NCBI GenBank assembly: GCA_021464415.1
Contig: CM038467.1
Location: 26,713,748-26,777,747, forward strand
Reading direction: 5' to 3'
DNA: 64,000 nucleotides
Source: Lonicera japonica
Lineage: Eukaryota > Streptophyta > Magnoliopsida > Dipsacales > Caprifoliaceae
Positions 23,101 to 35,019 of the stretch are shown here, in pieces. Within the stretch, counting starts at the first letter, position 1, and each line of letters opens with the position of its first letter. A model generated the notes under the pieces. That model saw only the letters and a program-made list of their open reading frames with translations, was not told where the DNA came from and ran no database searches. The position numbers were made by a program, and so were the translations under genes.

Positions 23101-24887
23101 TCAACAAGAAAGCCAGGGACATACGTGAGAATTTGATTGAGGGGGTATGAAAGAAAAAAATTTAAAAATGCATAAAGAATTTTTTTAAGTACTAAAAACC
23201 ACGACAAGTCAAAATACTATATAGATATAAATATGAACATTTTACATACAAAAAAAGCAAAAATATGAACATTTTTTATAATAATCCTCAACGAGATTTC
23301 ATATTTTGAAAACACTGAACGATAGCTTTATTGTCAAGTGTCTCGAGTATGTCCTTCTCAATATATATGATAAAGCAATCATTCAACAAGTCATCTCATA
23401 ATCAGTTGTGTAGTTGAGTCTTAATTAGTCTCATTGCAAAAAAGACTCATTCTATGGTTGCAGTTGCAACAAGTAAGAGTAGAGATAATTGCACAAGTGT
23501 ATATACTAATGGATATGCACGATATTTTTTCAATTGAACTATTTTTTAGCAAGCCCACTAACTCCTATAACTTCAGAAAATTAGTCATTAGAGCACACAT
23601 CCAAAATATAATTATCAAGTTGATGTTCAAGTGCAATTAGTTCTAACGTTGAAAAGTCAGATGGATAAAACTCAGCAAACCGAAGCAATTTTACCTTATC
23701 ATATTCAAAAAAATGATTTGTTTGGATCAAAACAAGCCATACAAAGCAACAACTCTATATTCACCTCATTGAACTAGTTATTCAACTCTTGAAGCATCAA
23801 ATCAATCACGGTATAGAATAATTTTACACGATAATAGTGAAGATTGGTGTTGTCTTGAGGATTCTGACGCGATCTTCCTTGAACTACAAACACATTTTAC
23901 ATATTTGGGATGATGGTCTTATGATTGATATAAGACAAATATAATAAAGTAAGTAGGGTTCTCATCCATCATCTCTCATTCCTTGGAATTGTTGCTTAGT
24001 TATTTTCATAAAAACCATAACATTTACAATGCCTTGATCTTTTCTTTGTAGAGCTTGTGACAAATCATTCGTAATTCCTAGAATAATTTTGATCAAGTGT
24101 AGGATAAATGCAAATTCAAAACATTGTATGACGTCCAATAACCTATTTCCTTGACCTCTTTGTAGTGGAAGTTTCCCATCTTTTCCGATAATCAAAAGTA
24201 CATCAACTACTGAAGGGAATAAGCTCAACAAACTTATAAATGTACCATAATAAGAAACCTAACGTGTGTCTCCAACTTTTTGCAAAGCTTTTTTTTTATT
24301 CAAACCACTTCCGGTCAAAATCTCACTATCATAAATTTCTTGAATAACCTTTTCAAATAGTTTCTTTTGAATGATGCCTCTACATTTACGCGAGGCTTTG
24401 ACAACATTTGTTAAAGGTGAAACCATCTTAAAAAATGTAAAAATCTTTGAGTGATTTTGTTCAATTGCTAAAAGTGTCAATTAAAGGTGATGAGCAAAAC
24501 AATGGACATAAAAAGTTAATTGATTCTCTAATATAATCAAACTTTTAAGACCATTGAATTCTCCTCTCATATTACTAGCTCTGTCGTAACCTTGGCCGCA
24601 AAAAACTTGATATACTTAATCCATGTTTCGAAAAAAGAGCATCAAGTGCTCCCTTAAGTGATAAGGTATTAGTATCACTAACATGTACAATTCCGATAAA
24701 GCGCTTAACTAAAAACCCTTTTTTGTGAACGAAACATAAAACAACTGCTATTTGCTCTTTAATTAATATATCACAAGCCTCGTCAACTAAGACCGAAAAT
24801 AAGTTATCACCAATTTCTCTAATGATTGCATTTGCAGTCTCCACAATAATGGTATTAACGATATCACTTTGAATTCTAGGGGATGTT

Positions 24888-26409
24888 TGTTGGTCGGATT
24901 TCAACCCTAGAGGGAGGTGAATAGGGTTTAAAAACTTTTTCAAAATATTTAAGTAAAACAATTTAACTAAACAAGTTTATCAAGGAATATAAGTAATAAA
25001 CAATCGATTAATCTCAAAGCAAGTAGTAATGTAGCAAGTAAATAAAGGGATTGAGTAAGAAAGATTGAACCGATTTGAAGTCCAAGGCTTTTTGTCTACA
25101 CGATTTTTTTTACCAAACTATAGTCCGCACTCGGTTAGTTTTTCGAGAATTTCCACTAAAATTAATCTCCTTCCGGGTGAAGATCAAACATCCACAAGTG
25201 TTGTTGTCTCACACACTCTACAAGTATTGATATACCACAATACTCTCATAAGATACCCTCTTGCTAACCTTGTGAAATTTACCTTTCACAAAAACTAAAC
25301 AAAAATTTATCTTCTTGTTTTTTCAATAAGATTTACCTCTCACAATAAATTATAATTGTTTGGTGATTCACACTAATTTACAATAACTCTCTAAAGTGTG
25401 TAAAGAATACAATTTAAAGCTCACATTAGAATTATCCTATTTGATTAAGATGATATAACTCAATAAGAATGATTGATCAAAAATAATTTCTTGAATCTTT
25501 TAATGATGAAGATAGATGAATAATAGAGTATATAAATGATTCAAGATTGTCAAAATGTGTCTTAGATAGTGTATATATAGTCCCAAAAGTGATATAGCCG
25601 TTCTAGAGGTTTGGTAGAAGTTTGGTACCAAAAATAGTAAAAAATTAGAAATCCAACGGCTATATTATGAAGTATTAGTCGACTAATCAAAACCATCAGT
25701 CGACTGATAGACCTTTAGTCGACTGAGCAAAGCTGCTTAGTCGACTGATGGACCAAACTGCCCACAGGCTATAAGGCCAAAAATTTTAATTTTTGCACTT
25801 TTGTATATAAGCTCCAAAATCAATTCTGATGCTTTGGGGACCTTAAAAATAAGTTCCTAAGACTCCTATTTTTGGAAAAAACTCAAAATATGATCATTTA
25901 AATTTAATATGAATTTATTTGAAAATCGATTTTTGCAATAATGATGTTTTTAAAGAAATTTTGATTTAAACTGATTTTAATCAATCTAAGAATGATATAT
26001 CAATATTTATGAGCTATATAAATAATCAAATAAGAAATTTTACATTAATCCTAAGCAAACATTCAATTACCGACTAGGCGAGTCTTCGAATGCTTTGATA
26101 TGTTTTTTCAAATTGATTCTTCCTTTAAGCTTTTGTCTTGAAGTTTTGGCATATGATCCTTGATCTTTTGTGCTTTATGAAATTCATTACCAGCATGTGT
26201 GTGATAAGAGTGATCTTTTGCTAGTCCATTGCTTTGTTAACTTGATTGGATATTGATTGAATGATCATTATCAAACTTTCTTTGAGCAATCATGCTATTC
26301 TTGATTTTTCAAATAAGAAAGCTATAATCTTAAATCAAGAACATGTTAAATTACACATGATTGATTTATTGTTATTATCAAAATAAGATTAAGTCCTACA
26401 AGGTCAACA
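24888..26409 (+). mobile_element. Solo LTR 2 (1,522 bp), inside the hAT pseudogene
   Basis: It starts TGTTGGTCGGATTTCAACCC, ends AGGTCAACA, and has perfect five-base flanks ATGTT (24,883-24,887 and 26,410-26,414). It aligns end to end with solo LTR 1. A TATA box, TATATATAG, lies at 25,572-25,580. Deleting the LTR and one flank reconnects the hAT transposase frame between LENLKL and TSPRIQ, so the host transposon was there first. Confidence 0.88.
25674..25748. promoter_or_regulatory. Array of four GTCGAC-centred palindromes (LTR 2)
   Basis: GTCGAC cores lie at 25,678, 25,699, 25,718 and 25,740, so they are spaced 19-22 bases apart. The first two extend to perfect palindromes with arms unlike those in LTR 1 (ATTAGTCGACTAAT and ATCAGTCGACTGAT). 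Core number and spacing are kept between the two LTRs while both arms of a palindrome change together. Confidence 0.7.
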
Positions 26410-27304
26410 ATGTTAATTTGAGATTTTCTAGAGAATTCTTCAATACAACTTTATTGACCTCTTCATTGTGTTCAGCAAGAAACCACAATAACTCAAGAAA
26501 ATTGCCTCGATTTACTGACTCGTTGGATTCATTATTACCACGAAAAGGTAAGCCTTGTCACAAAAGATATTTAATGCAATCAATTGATTTAGTCAAAGGA
26601 GTACGATAATCAACCCAGACTTGGTTTGAATACTTGGACAAATAAACTTCAATACGTTTTTGCTTCATTAGGTTTTCACAAGATCTCATACATTAATTAT
26701 GAAGACTATTATGGTCTCTAACATCTTTGTTAATATTGTTTATCTTCCTTCAATTTCTAAACCCGTCACCGACAAATGAATCACCACCCCCTTGGCTCCC
26801 AGATAAAATATGTTTTAAAAGAAATAACAATATAAGAAAAATGCAACATCTTTTGATATGATGTACTCTAACCAACCGCCATAATCATTAAACCATGAAG
26901 AAATAAATCTGCGCTTCTCAATTCCATAATTTCTCCAAGGAAAATAGTGACTCTTAGGCTGGCAAGGCCTTTTTTTGCAAATATGCTCGACGAACAATTT
27001 CTCTGACTTTAACATCGTAACAAAAAATATTTTATCTTAACCCAGGATCTGCAGGAAGCTTTAGATTAAAAGGAACAATGGAAGGAGTGGAACTTACATC
27101 TATAGGAGAAAAAGGTACAGTTGGAGGAGTAAGACTTATATTTCTAGGAGTAGAACTTACATTCTGAGAAGATCCACCTCTCACTTTACTAAAATAATTT
27201 TTTATTACTGAATTTGAATAAGATAAAATATAATAAACTACAATAAGATAATCTTGTTTACGTATTTTACCTTTAAATGGTATATATTTAATCTTGTTTA
27301 TATG

Positions 27305-30172
27305 GAATTTAAAAATGAATTCTACAAGTTAGACAAACAAGCAAACTTTGAATTACAATATAATTTTAAATGAAAACTACGTAAAATCGAAATAAGAGTA
27401 TTATAATTCTACAACATTTCAATTATAAGAATTGTAATTCTATAGAATTTTTAAAACTGTGCGACCGAAACATCTTATTGATAAACGGGCATTTTTCTAT
27501 TATATAAGATATAACTTATTTATACTACTCAAATGCTAGATATATCATAAATATTTACGATTATTTGGATTTTACTCCAAATTATCAAAATAAATGACTT
27601 ATTGATAAAAGTTTTTTTTTCCTATTAGATAGGACATAACTTTTCTATACTACTCAAATGCTAGATATATCACAAATATTTAGGATTATTTGGAGATAAG
27701 TCTTTTATATAAGAAAATCTAAATTACCGATAACAAAAATATATATACTAACACTAAAATACTCTAGATTTTACCTAAAATCTATAATAGCGTCTCCAAC
27801 AGTCTTGTATAATTTTAGTTTGTGTAAAATTTATACGTTTTGTAAAAAAAGTTAAGAAACTTTGATACATAAGATTTGTGTAAATAGGTTGTGTAAAATA
27901 AAAACTTAATATATAGAATTTATATATTTGAAATTTACCCATCAAGAGTTACAAAATAAGATACAATGTGACTATGAAATTATATACAAAAAAAATTCAT
28001 ACAAAACTGAACATTACATATAATGATATATTTCATTTGCATGATTTTTATTGGTCCATTTAAATTTCATACATGATTACCATTGGAGCACAAAATGAAT
28101 ATGTGTATAATTTATGTGTGAAACTCCCTTACACAAAAAATATATACAATCATTAAAATTTTTGTAATAATTATAAAAATGTAAACATTGCACCTAAATA
28201 ATAAAATCCAACTTACACAAATAATATATCAAAATTATTTTCACGGGTTCCACGCCACTTCTTTAAGGATATGAATGCCTATAGAGCATTTCTTAAAGAG
28301 TAATTAACAAATTTTTTTTTCAAAAAACTTGGCAAATAATTTATTTCCAGATTCTGACCCAGGTCCAACCAATATATCCGAGTGTCAAAACTTAAATTCA
28401 GTGTACCTTGAATAATATAAGTTTGGGGCAAAGTGAAATTAAAATAGTTCAAAGTTGAAAAGGTAAAAAATAGACAATCAAATCTTAAAAGTTAAAAAAT
28501 GTCATTATCTATATCTATATCTTGAAAAATATCGTTTTCGATATCTATCTATCTATATTATACATAAAAAATACGAATAATTTTGGAAATATATATAACT
28601 AAACATTAGTTCCTGCTTTTTATTCTTATCCATGTAAATATACATCAAAAGGTACTGTTGTGTCCATATATTAACATTTTTGTGTTTAAACATTTTGTAT
28701 CACATGTTTGAATTTGATGGGGTTAAATATTAATTTTACCATTGGCCTATAAAAGTAATTCAACATTTTTTTTACCTCCGGTAAAATCCCATTTTTACCC
28801 CTAGTAAAATCTCATTTTTACCTCCACTAAAATCCCACTCAACTCCACTCAAATTCCACTCAAATTCCACTTACATCCACTCACCTTTGTAAAGTTACCT
28901 TTTTGCCCCCCATCTTCATCAAATTTACTTTTTTACCATTCTAGATTTTACCTATAAATACCTCCCATCATTCATTCATTCAACACACCAAAAACAATCT
29001 AAACACACCAAAAAATATATCTTCTTTCTCTCTTAATATCTATTTATCTCTTCAAAGAGATATAAAGTCATTGGCAATATAAATACAAGCCAATTCGAGA
29101 AAAAATAGAAGGGTCTTATACCCTCTCTTTTCATACCCCAAAAAAATAGAAGGGTCATATACTCTCTATTTTCATACTCCGAAAAATACCAACAACCCTT
29201 ATACACTCTCTCTCTTACACAGTTTATTATTTATTCTGTTAAAATATTTGTAATCCTAATTCTATACTTATAAATAGAATTAAGGAAATTATAGAGAGAG
29301 AAGTTGGTAGCTTGTATTATCATCCAAATTGATCGCCTTTGAGCTAATACAAAGCAAGCACACACGAAAGGAGGACGTACCACTGGAATAGCATAAGCGC
29401 TATCGGGGGAACCTACCTTAAAAAACAAGTCATGTGTTCATCATTGCGCTGCATTTATTTTTTTATTCACCGATATTTGCTTATTGATTGGTTAATTATC
29501 TATCTCTAGATTTTGACACCATCATAATTTAAGGCAAAGAACCATTGGAAAGAAGATCACACAATGCATTTGATGGGTGAGATAAGAAGGTCGGATAAGA
29601 TTATTTAAATGAAGTACAAAGACAAAGGGATGTATATTCCTGGTGTCGTATGTCCAAAATTCTTCAATTTACTGAAAGTATTATTATGTCATTACGTTAA
29701 AGAATAGAATAATGTGCCGTATGCTCAAAATTTAATATTACTACCAAGGATAGGTAAACATTAAGATTGCTTTGTGTGAAATTAAGATTTACACTTTCTT
29801 TTGAGTACGTCCTAATTAAAAATTTTATTTCCTTTTTGAGAGATATAATCAATTAATGGACTAGCAACCCTTACCAGAGAGAGGTTTTTTTTTTATTTGT
29901 AGAGTTAACAGAGAGACTTAGACATCTCTAAATTATTAATTTTTTTTTTAAAGAATAAATTATAATCTTGAGTACGAATTAAGTTGAAATTAGTGTTTTA
30001 GTTAAATGAATAAAGGTTAAATGTAGTTATTAATTTGAGATAGAAAGAGTAGTGTATTTGGCTTAATGTTAAATGCATCCTGTTATTTATTATATTCTAT
30101 AACAATTATAGAAATGTGAATTAGGTGTGTTGATTTACACTAAAAGTGTTTTGCACTTTTATCAATTAGTTA
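27305..30172 (+). repeat. Direct duplication, copy B
   Basis: This is the partner of 309-7,545. It lacks the 2.86-kb LTR-like insertion, the 1.2-kb block and the LINE of copy A, and it carries its own 810-bp LTR-like insertion. It is non-coding. The right edge follows the shared phrase ttttgcacttttatcaatta. Confidence 0.8.
28715..29524. mobile_element. Solo-LTR-like insertion (810 bp) in copy B
   Basis: The ends are TGATGGGGTTAAA and TTTGACACCATCA: TG..CA with an imperfect inverted repeat. The flanks are GAATT (28,710-28,714) and TAATT (29,525-29,529), a five-base duplication with one mismatch. Copy A has the uninterrupted site (tttgaatttaagg at 4,557-4,569). A good TATA box (CTATAAATA, 28,952-28,960) followed by a pyrimidine-rich, short-repeat leader fits an LTR promoter. 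There is no coding sequence. Confidence 0.7.
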
Positions 30173-30602
30173 AATTCACTCAAAATATTGCACAAAATAT
30201 TAATATAATAGTTTACAATACTTTTGTATTGCCCGGAGATGAAAACTAGTTAATATAATAATGAAATATCCACCAAACTAGTTAGTTTACCCACCTTAAA
30301 TAATATAACATTGAGTATCGGAAGCGAAAAGCAGAACAACTTCATTGTTTAATGTTTACCCACCTTAATTAATATAACATTGAGTCTCGGAAGCGAAAAG
30401 CAGAACAACTTCATTCTTTGGTTTATATTTATAAATTGAAAGATTCTGCTAGTTTAGAAATTTTACATATAAAAGTCGTCCATATGTTAAGGTATTTTGC
30501 TTTTAATCCTCAAACTTTTCAAATTCAATTGATTCATTTGTGTATTGCTTTGAGATTTTTATCATGTTTAATTTCATAATTTTATATTTGTTTTGAACTA
30601 AT
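30173..30602. other. Intergenic DNA with a tandem duplication
   Basis: A unit of about 63 bases containing ttagtttacccaccttaa and gcagaacaacttcatt is repeated at about 30,290 and 30,352. Nothing coding is seen. Confidence 0.5.
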
Positions 30603-31048
30603 TAGGGGTGCTTATGGTTCGGTTAACTGGACCGTTTGCTTACACATTAGACCAGACTGAATGTTTCGGTCTTTTAGACTTGTTGGGACTGGATTGGACC
30701 AAAAAGCTATTAAAGACCGGATTGGATCAGACCGTCTTGATCGGGCCTGTCTCGATCGGTCCATTCAGTTTGGGCTTCACAACGGCCTCATCTTTCTAGC
30801 CAGAAAACTAAACCAAAACAAAATGAAAAGATAAAAATGAGAGAGACAGAGAGAGAGAGTACAGTGAGGAGGACAAAAGCGTAACAAGGTTGGTGACAAA
30901 GATGGTGGAGAACAGTTGGTGGAGAATGGTGTGGTGGAGGTTGACGGCAAAAATGATGTAAAAACGAGAGATAGAGAGAGAGAGTGTAGAGAGGAAAATG
31001 CAAGAGAGTGAATGTATATTTAGAAAGATATATATATATATATATATA

Positions 31049-32103
31049 GGGGGTTACTATTGACACACACCATTTAACTTTCTAACACTCCATAAGTACA
31101 CTTTCACTCTTTTTAACACTCCAACACTCCACATTTAATTTAAGGATTAATTAACATTCATCTAAAAAACACTCCACTTTCTCTCATCTTCAATTTTCTT
31201 CTTTCACAAATCAACACATTGCTATTAAGTATTTTTCAGAAGTTTCGGTTGGAATTAAGCATTCCACTCTTTCTCTCTCTCTACAATTCAAAAAAATAAA
31301 TTACACCACTCACCCCACAAATCTTATCTTCAATCTTATTCTTCTAACATTTTCTTTGACAATCTAGTTGTTCCACTCTTTTTTTCTTGAACTTTTTCTT
31401 TATTGGTTAAAAAAAGTTCCACCAGTGCACACACCACATCAAAAGAAAGTTCTACCATGGATGAAGGTTTACTATGTTCCTAAGAACCGAGTGTTGTTCA
31501 TCATACTTGGCCGAAAGGAACTAAGTAAAGCATAAGTCACTCGGTCCTAATGAACCGAGTGGAATTGGAAAAATGACCTAAAGCCTAACTTGGTTCCTTA
31601 GGACAGAATAAGCTGTACTGTACTCGGTTCTTTTTGGCTGAGTATGATGAACAACACTTGGTTCCTAAGGACCGAGTAAACATTTTTCGTGTTTTGTTTT
31701 TGTTTTTTAATTTTTTTTGTGTTTGTTTGTATCTAATCATTTATAAATGAAAGGAAACGTAAAAGAATAACAAAAATATAAGTATCCTACTTCTTTTGGA
31801 GACATATGATGAATTGGATGCTGGTGGTAGCAACAATGGTGGAGGTGGTGGCGGCAATGTTGATGGTGATGATGATAATGATGAAGAAAAAGAAGAGGCG
31901 GCAATCGTGGTGGTGTAAAAGAAGAAGAAGAAGAAGAAGAGGCAGCAATGGTGGTGGTGATGATGATAATGAAAAAATTTAAGGGAGTGTTTAATGTTTT
32001 AATCATTAATTAAAAATAAAAAAAAGTGGTGTGTGTCAGAATAATCAATCTTTTTTTAAGAGAGTGTTACAAAGTAAGTTAATGTGTGTCAATAGCAGCA
32101 CCC
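31049..32103. mobile_element. Terminal-inverted-repeat element inside a TA tract
   Basis: The left end GGGGGTTACTATTGACACAC and the complement of the right end, GGGTGCTGCTATTGACACAC, form inverted repeats of about 40 bases (continuing into aacactc). TATATATA lies on both sides, so the true length of the target duplication is hidden. The superfamily is not certain. The interior has a long internal inverted repeat (31,466-31,681) and GGTGGT/GAAGAA trinucleotide runs (about 31,820-31,970) that create a spurious histidine/serine-rich frame. Confidence 0.6.
31466..31681. repeat. Long inverted repeat (arms of ~55 bp)
   Basis: The arm at 31,466-31,521 and the arm at 31,627-31,681 are reverse complements at roughly 85 percent, with a loop of about 105 bases. 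The loop contains a smaller palindrome with ACTCGGT and ACCGAGT arms at 31,539-31,560. The motif ACCGAGT or its complement occurs at least five times in 216 bases. An RNA from this stretch would fold into a long hairpin. Confidence 0.7.
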
Positions 32104-32971
32104 TATATATATATATTTTAAAATATACGTATATAACAGAGAAAAATGTAAGAGAGAGAGCATGCCAGAATAAAAAAAAAAGAGAAAAACAAAGAAAATA
32201 GGGAATCACGTGGGTGGGGGATAGAAGTAATGGGTGGTAGGTTTACGGGGAAAATGAGTGTAAGAGACTTTCTCTCCTTCTTATGTACATAAATGTATAT
32301 TTAAAAAAAAAATTATATAAATAATCGGTCCGGTTCAGTTTTGTAGATATTTTTGTTTGTAAGACCAAAGACTGAACTTGACCACTTCGGTCTACAAAAA
32401 TTTGGACCAGACTTGACCGCTATATGTGTAAAAAAAAAAAAAATCCGTATTTTTTATCCGATTCGATCGGTCCAATCAATGCGGTTTGGTTCGTGAACAC
32501 CCATAAAACTAATACAACAGTGTCTTGAAATTAAGTACGGTTGACAAATATCTTTTAAAAGGGTAACTTTGTAAAATTTGGTTTAAAATTACCAAAAATC
32601 TAAAGTGGATCAAGTGAAAGAAGTTGTAAATATAAATAAAATCACTATTTAGTTATTCGCCATGAGTGAAGAAGATTTATTACCGGTGGACGTTCTCATA
32701 TTCAACTTTTTTCTTTTTGCAATCTAAACTTTTGGATTTAAAATTTTTATTTCAAAAAACTACACATCCAATCTTTTTAATTACTTTTTGAGTTGATTTA
32801 AAACACATTTGAAAAATAGAATTGGAAAAGGAAGAATGAGCAAGAAAAATATATTTTTATTTCTAAAAACTATGTAATCCAATTTTTTTTAATTACCTTT
32901 TGGGTTCATTTAAAACACATTTGAAAACTATAAATGAAAAAGGAAGAGTGAGCAAGAAAAATACAGTTTTA

Positions 32972-35019
32972 CTAGTGTGCAACCCGTGCGATGCACGGGA
33001 GCCGGTATTTGAAATCTTGTCAAACATTCCATCACATTGATATAACATTTTAAAGTAAAAATGGTAAAAATATAGAAGTATCGATATCTATAATAAGAGA
33101 AGATTGTTATTGAATATATAAACGGTAAACATCAAATAAACAAATATATGTATTAAGAAGTAATTACCAGCGTCATCAAATAAGTATCCATCTTGTTGGT
33201 ACATATATTGCAATCTTTACATTAGAATTAGAATGAACCAAGTCTTTTTCATCTTACAGGAAATATATTAGCACTATTTGCGTTAAAATCAAAGTGAACC
33301 AACAAAATGGTATAGCTATATTTCACTTGCCATTGCAAATTTTGCCTTTTAACTTTAGCAAGTAGTTTACTAATCCCATATGGCCTCTGAAAGTTCCCCA
33401 AGTATATAACTACTTTATATCCCAATATGGACAATATCAAGGGTAGAGATAATTCAACCCTTGCACACAGCACACATACATTAGATCTTAACTCTTCAGA
33501 AATAGAGGGAAGCAAATAAACAGATCGATGATGCAGCTATTTGAAAGGGCTTTCATCAAACTTTATGGAAATGGGTCGAAGTCAATGACCAATTTTAAGT
33601 TACATTTGTATTTCATTTTAGTAAATAAATAAGAAGAGGCATTCTTCTGTATTAAATAAAAGATACCAATATGTGATGTGCAGTGAATCGAAGAGTAATA
33701 TGTTCCTTGTCCAATCATTCAGATTGATGGTGTAAAACACAAATATGTGGTAATTCCATAACTAAACAGAAATAGGTGGTAATTCCAGAACTCCCAAAAA
33801 CTTCTGCATAATCATTGAAGAAGTGTTTGCTAAGTACAATTTGTACATATCATGTATTATTATCTACATGTATTAATTAAATATTGGTAATCATGTAAAT
33901 ATTTTAGTTTCTTCTATGTATTTACAAATGGTGGTGGATTTATAACTTAATAAAACAAATTTAGTAGAATCAACAAAAAGTAAGCTAATCAAATTTATAA
34001 GCGAGAAGATCAAATTCATACCTTGTAGCACCAAAGATAAAAGAAAAGCAAAAAAAAATTCAACAACTCATCTGTAAAACAACATACAAAAAAGTGCAAA
34101 AAAAATTTGAAATATCAATATTATTATTATATTAAAATAAATGGAAATCTTACCAACTGTATTTATAAGAGAGAAGATCAAATTCATACCTTGTAGCACC
34201 AAAGATAAAAGTAATGCAAAAAAAATAAAAATTCAACAACTCATCTGTAAAACAACATACAAAAAAGTGCAAAAAAAATTGAAATATCAATTATTATTAT
34301 ATTAAAATAAAGGGAAATCTTACCAACTGTATTTATAAGTGAGAAGATCAAATTCATACCTTGTAGCACCAAAGATAAAAGTAATGCAAAAAAAAATTCA
34401 ATAACTCAATCTGAAAAACAACATAGTAAAAAGGAAATTTTTTTTTTTGAAATATCAGTTATTATTATATTAAAATAAAGGAAAATCTTACCAACTATAT
34501 TACAAACACCAAAATAGGGAAAATCTTACCACTTATGCTGCTGATGCCAATAAAGAGATATGAATAAACTCCAAATGAGTACACGTACGATAGTCTTGAT
34601 GAAAGGGGTTTGGATTAAGAAAAGCTGGAAATGGGTTTGGAATCAAGGATGCATAAATTCATTAAAAAAATAAAGATAGCAAAGCAAATAGAAAATGCAT
34701 ATGAAGAGGGAGAAGAAACGGCAAGGGACAGCAATGATCGACATGTTGATTAATGGAAATCTATATAATTACCTGCATTAATAAAGAGAGGCTAAACGCA
34801 CAGTATTGAATATAGGAAAAAAAGCCCTAAAACCAATGCGGGAAGGAAAAATGTATAACTAATTACGGGGACTAATTAATTTAATAACAATAAATGACAT
34901 TTAGCGGAATTAATGCAGAGAACTTCGGTAATTACGGGGACTAATTAATTTAATAGCAATAAATGACATTTAGCAGAATTAATGCGGAGATTTCCTCCGT
35001 TTTACTTATATATATATAA
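32972..35019 (-). mobile_element. Helitron, 2.0 kb, minus orientation
   Basis: On the minus strand the 3' end is the hairpin CCCGTGCATCGCACGGG, then a short spacer TTGCACA, CTAG and T, a textbook Helitron terminus. The 5' end is degenerate (TTATATATATATAAGT at about 35,019, where TC is expected). The interior holds three tandem units of about 169 bases (34,003 to about 34,500) and a 69-bp tandem duplication at 34,861-34,990. There is no Rep/helicase and no recognisable captured gene. Confidence 0.7.
34003..34500. repeat. Three ~169-bp tandem units within the Helitron
   Basis: Each unit begins gagaagatcaaattcatacc (at 34,003, 34,171 and 34,341) and continues through ccttgtagcaccaaagataaaa and attattatattaaaataa. 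The third unit is the most diverged. Internal tandem repeats are common in non-autonomous Helitrons. Confidence 0.8.

Larger units (their letters stand above)
23281..27070 (-). pseudogene. Decayed hAT transposase gene (zinc finger MYM-type protein 1-like), split by solo LTR 2
   Basis: Read leftwards from about 27,070, recognisable blocks follow in family order: a KLPADPG-like start, a TTF-type zinc-finger stretch (RPCQPKSHYFPWRNYG, then WLEYIISKDVAFF), GSQGGGDSF-like remains with stops, then NRGNFLELLWF. The solo LTR lies between this block and the next, which begins TSPRIQSDIVN and SVLVDEACDILIKEQIAVVL. Further on are LTNVVKASRKCRGI, DVIQCFEFAF, GITNDLSQALQRKDQGIVN, LLLVATATIE and, at the end, FIIYIEKDILETLDNKAIVQ with FQNMKSR. 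These match plant hAT transposases with TTF, DUF4371 and hAT-dimerisation regions. Several stops and frameshifts separate the blocks, so it is dead. Its terminal repeats are not recognisable with confidence. Whether it could once have mobilised the CAGGGGCGG element at 6,264-6,628 is unknown. Confidence 0.8.
30603..32505. mobile_element. hAT-like non-autonomous element with a nested insertion
   Basis: The ends are TAGGGGTGCTTATGGTTC and, on the other strand, TATGGGTGTTCACGAACC. These are imperfect inverted repeats of the TAGGGRTG type seen in Ac-like hAT elements. The flanks are GAACTAAT (30,595-30,602) and AAACTAAT (32,506-32,513), an 8-bp duplication with one mismatch. The interior has no transposase. 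About 1.05 kb of the 1.9 kb is a second element (31,049-32,103). Confidence 0.65.

Noticed and set aside
29231..29428. 65-codon minus-strand frame in the 810-bp insertion
   Set aside because: It lies within a solo-LTR-like element and matches no known protein pattern.
31737..32006. Minus-strand histidine/serine-rich frame
   Set aside because: It is produced by GGTGGT and GAAGAA trinucleotide repeats within a mobile element.
34003..34500. Regularly spaced repeats considered as a CRISPR-like array
   Set aside because: Units are contiguous ~169-bp tandem copies without unique spacers, in plant nuclear DNA within a Helitron.
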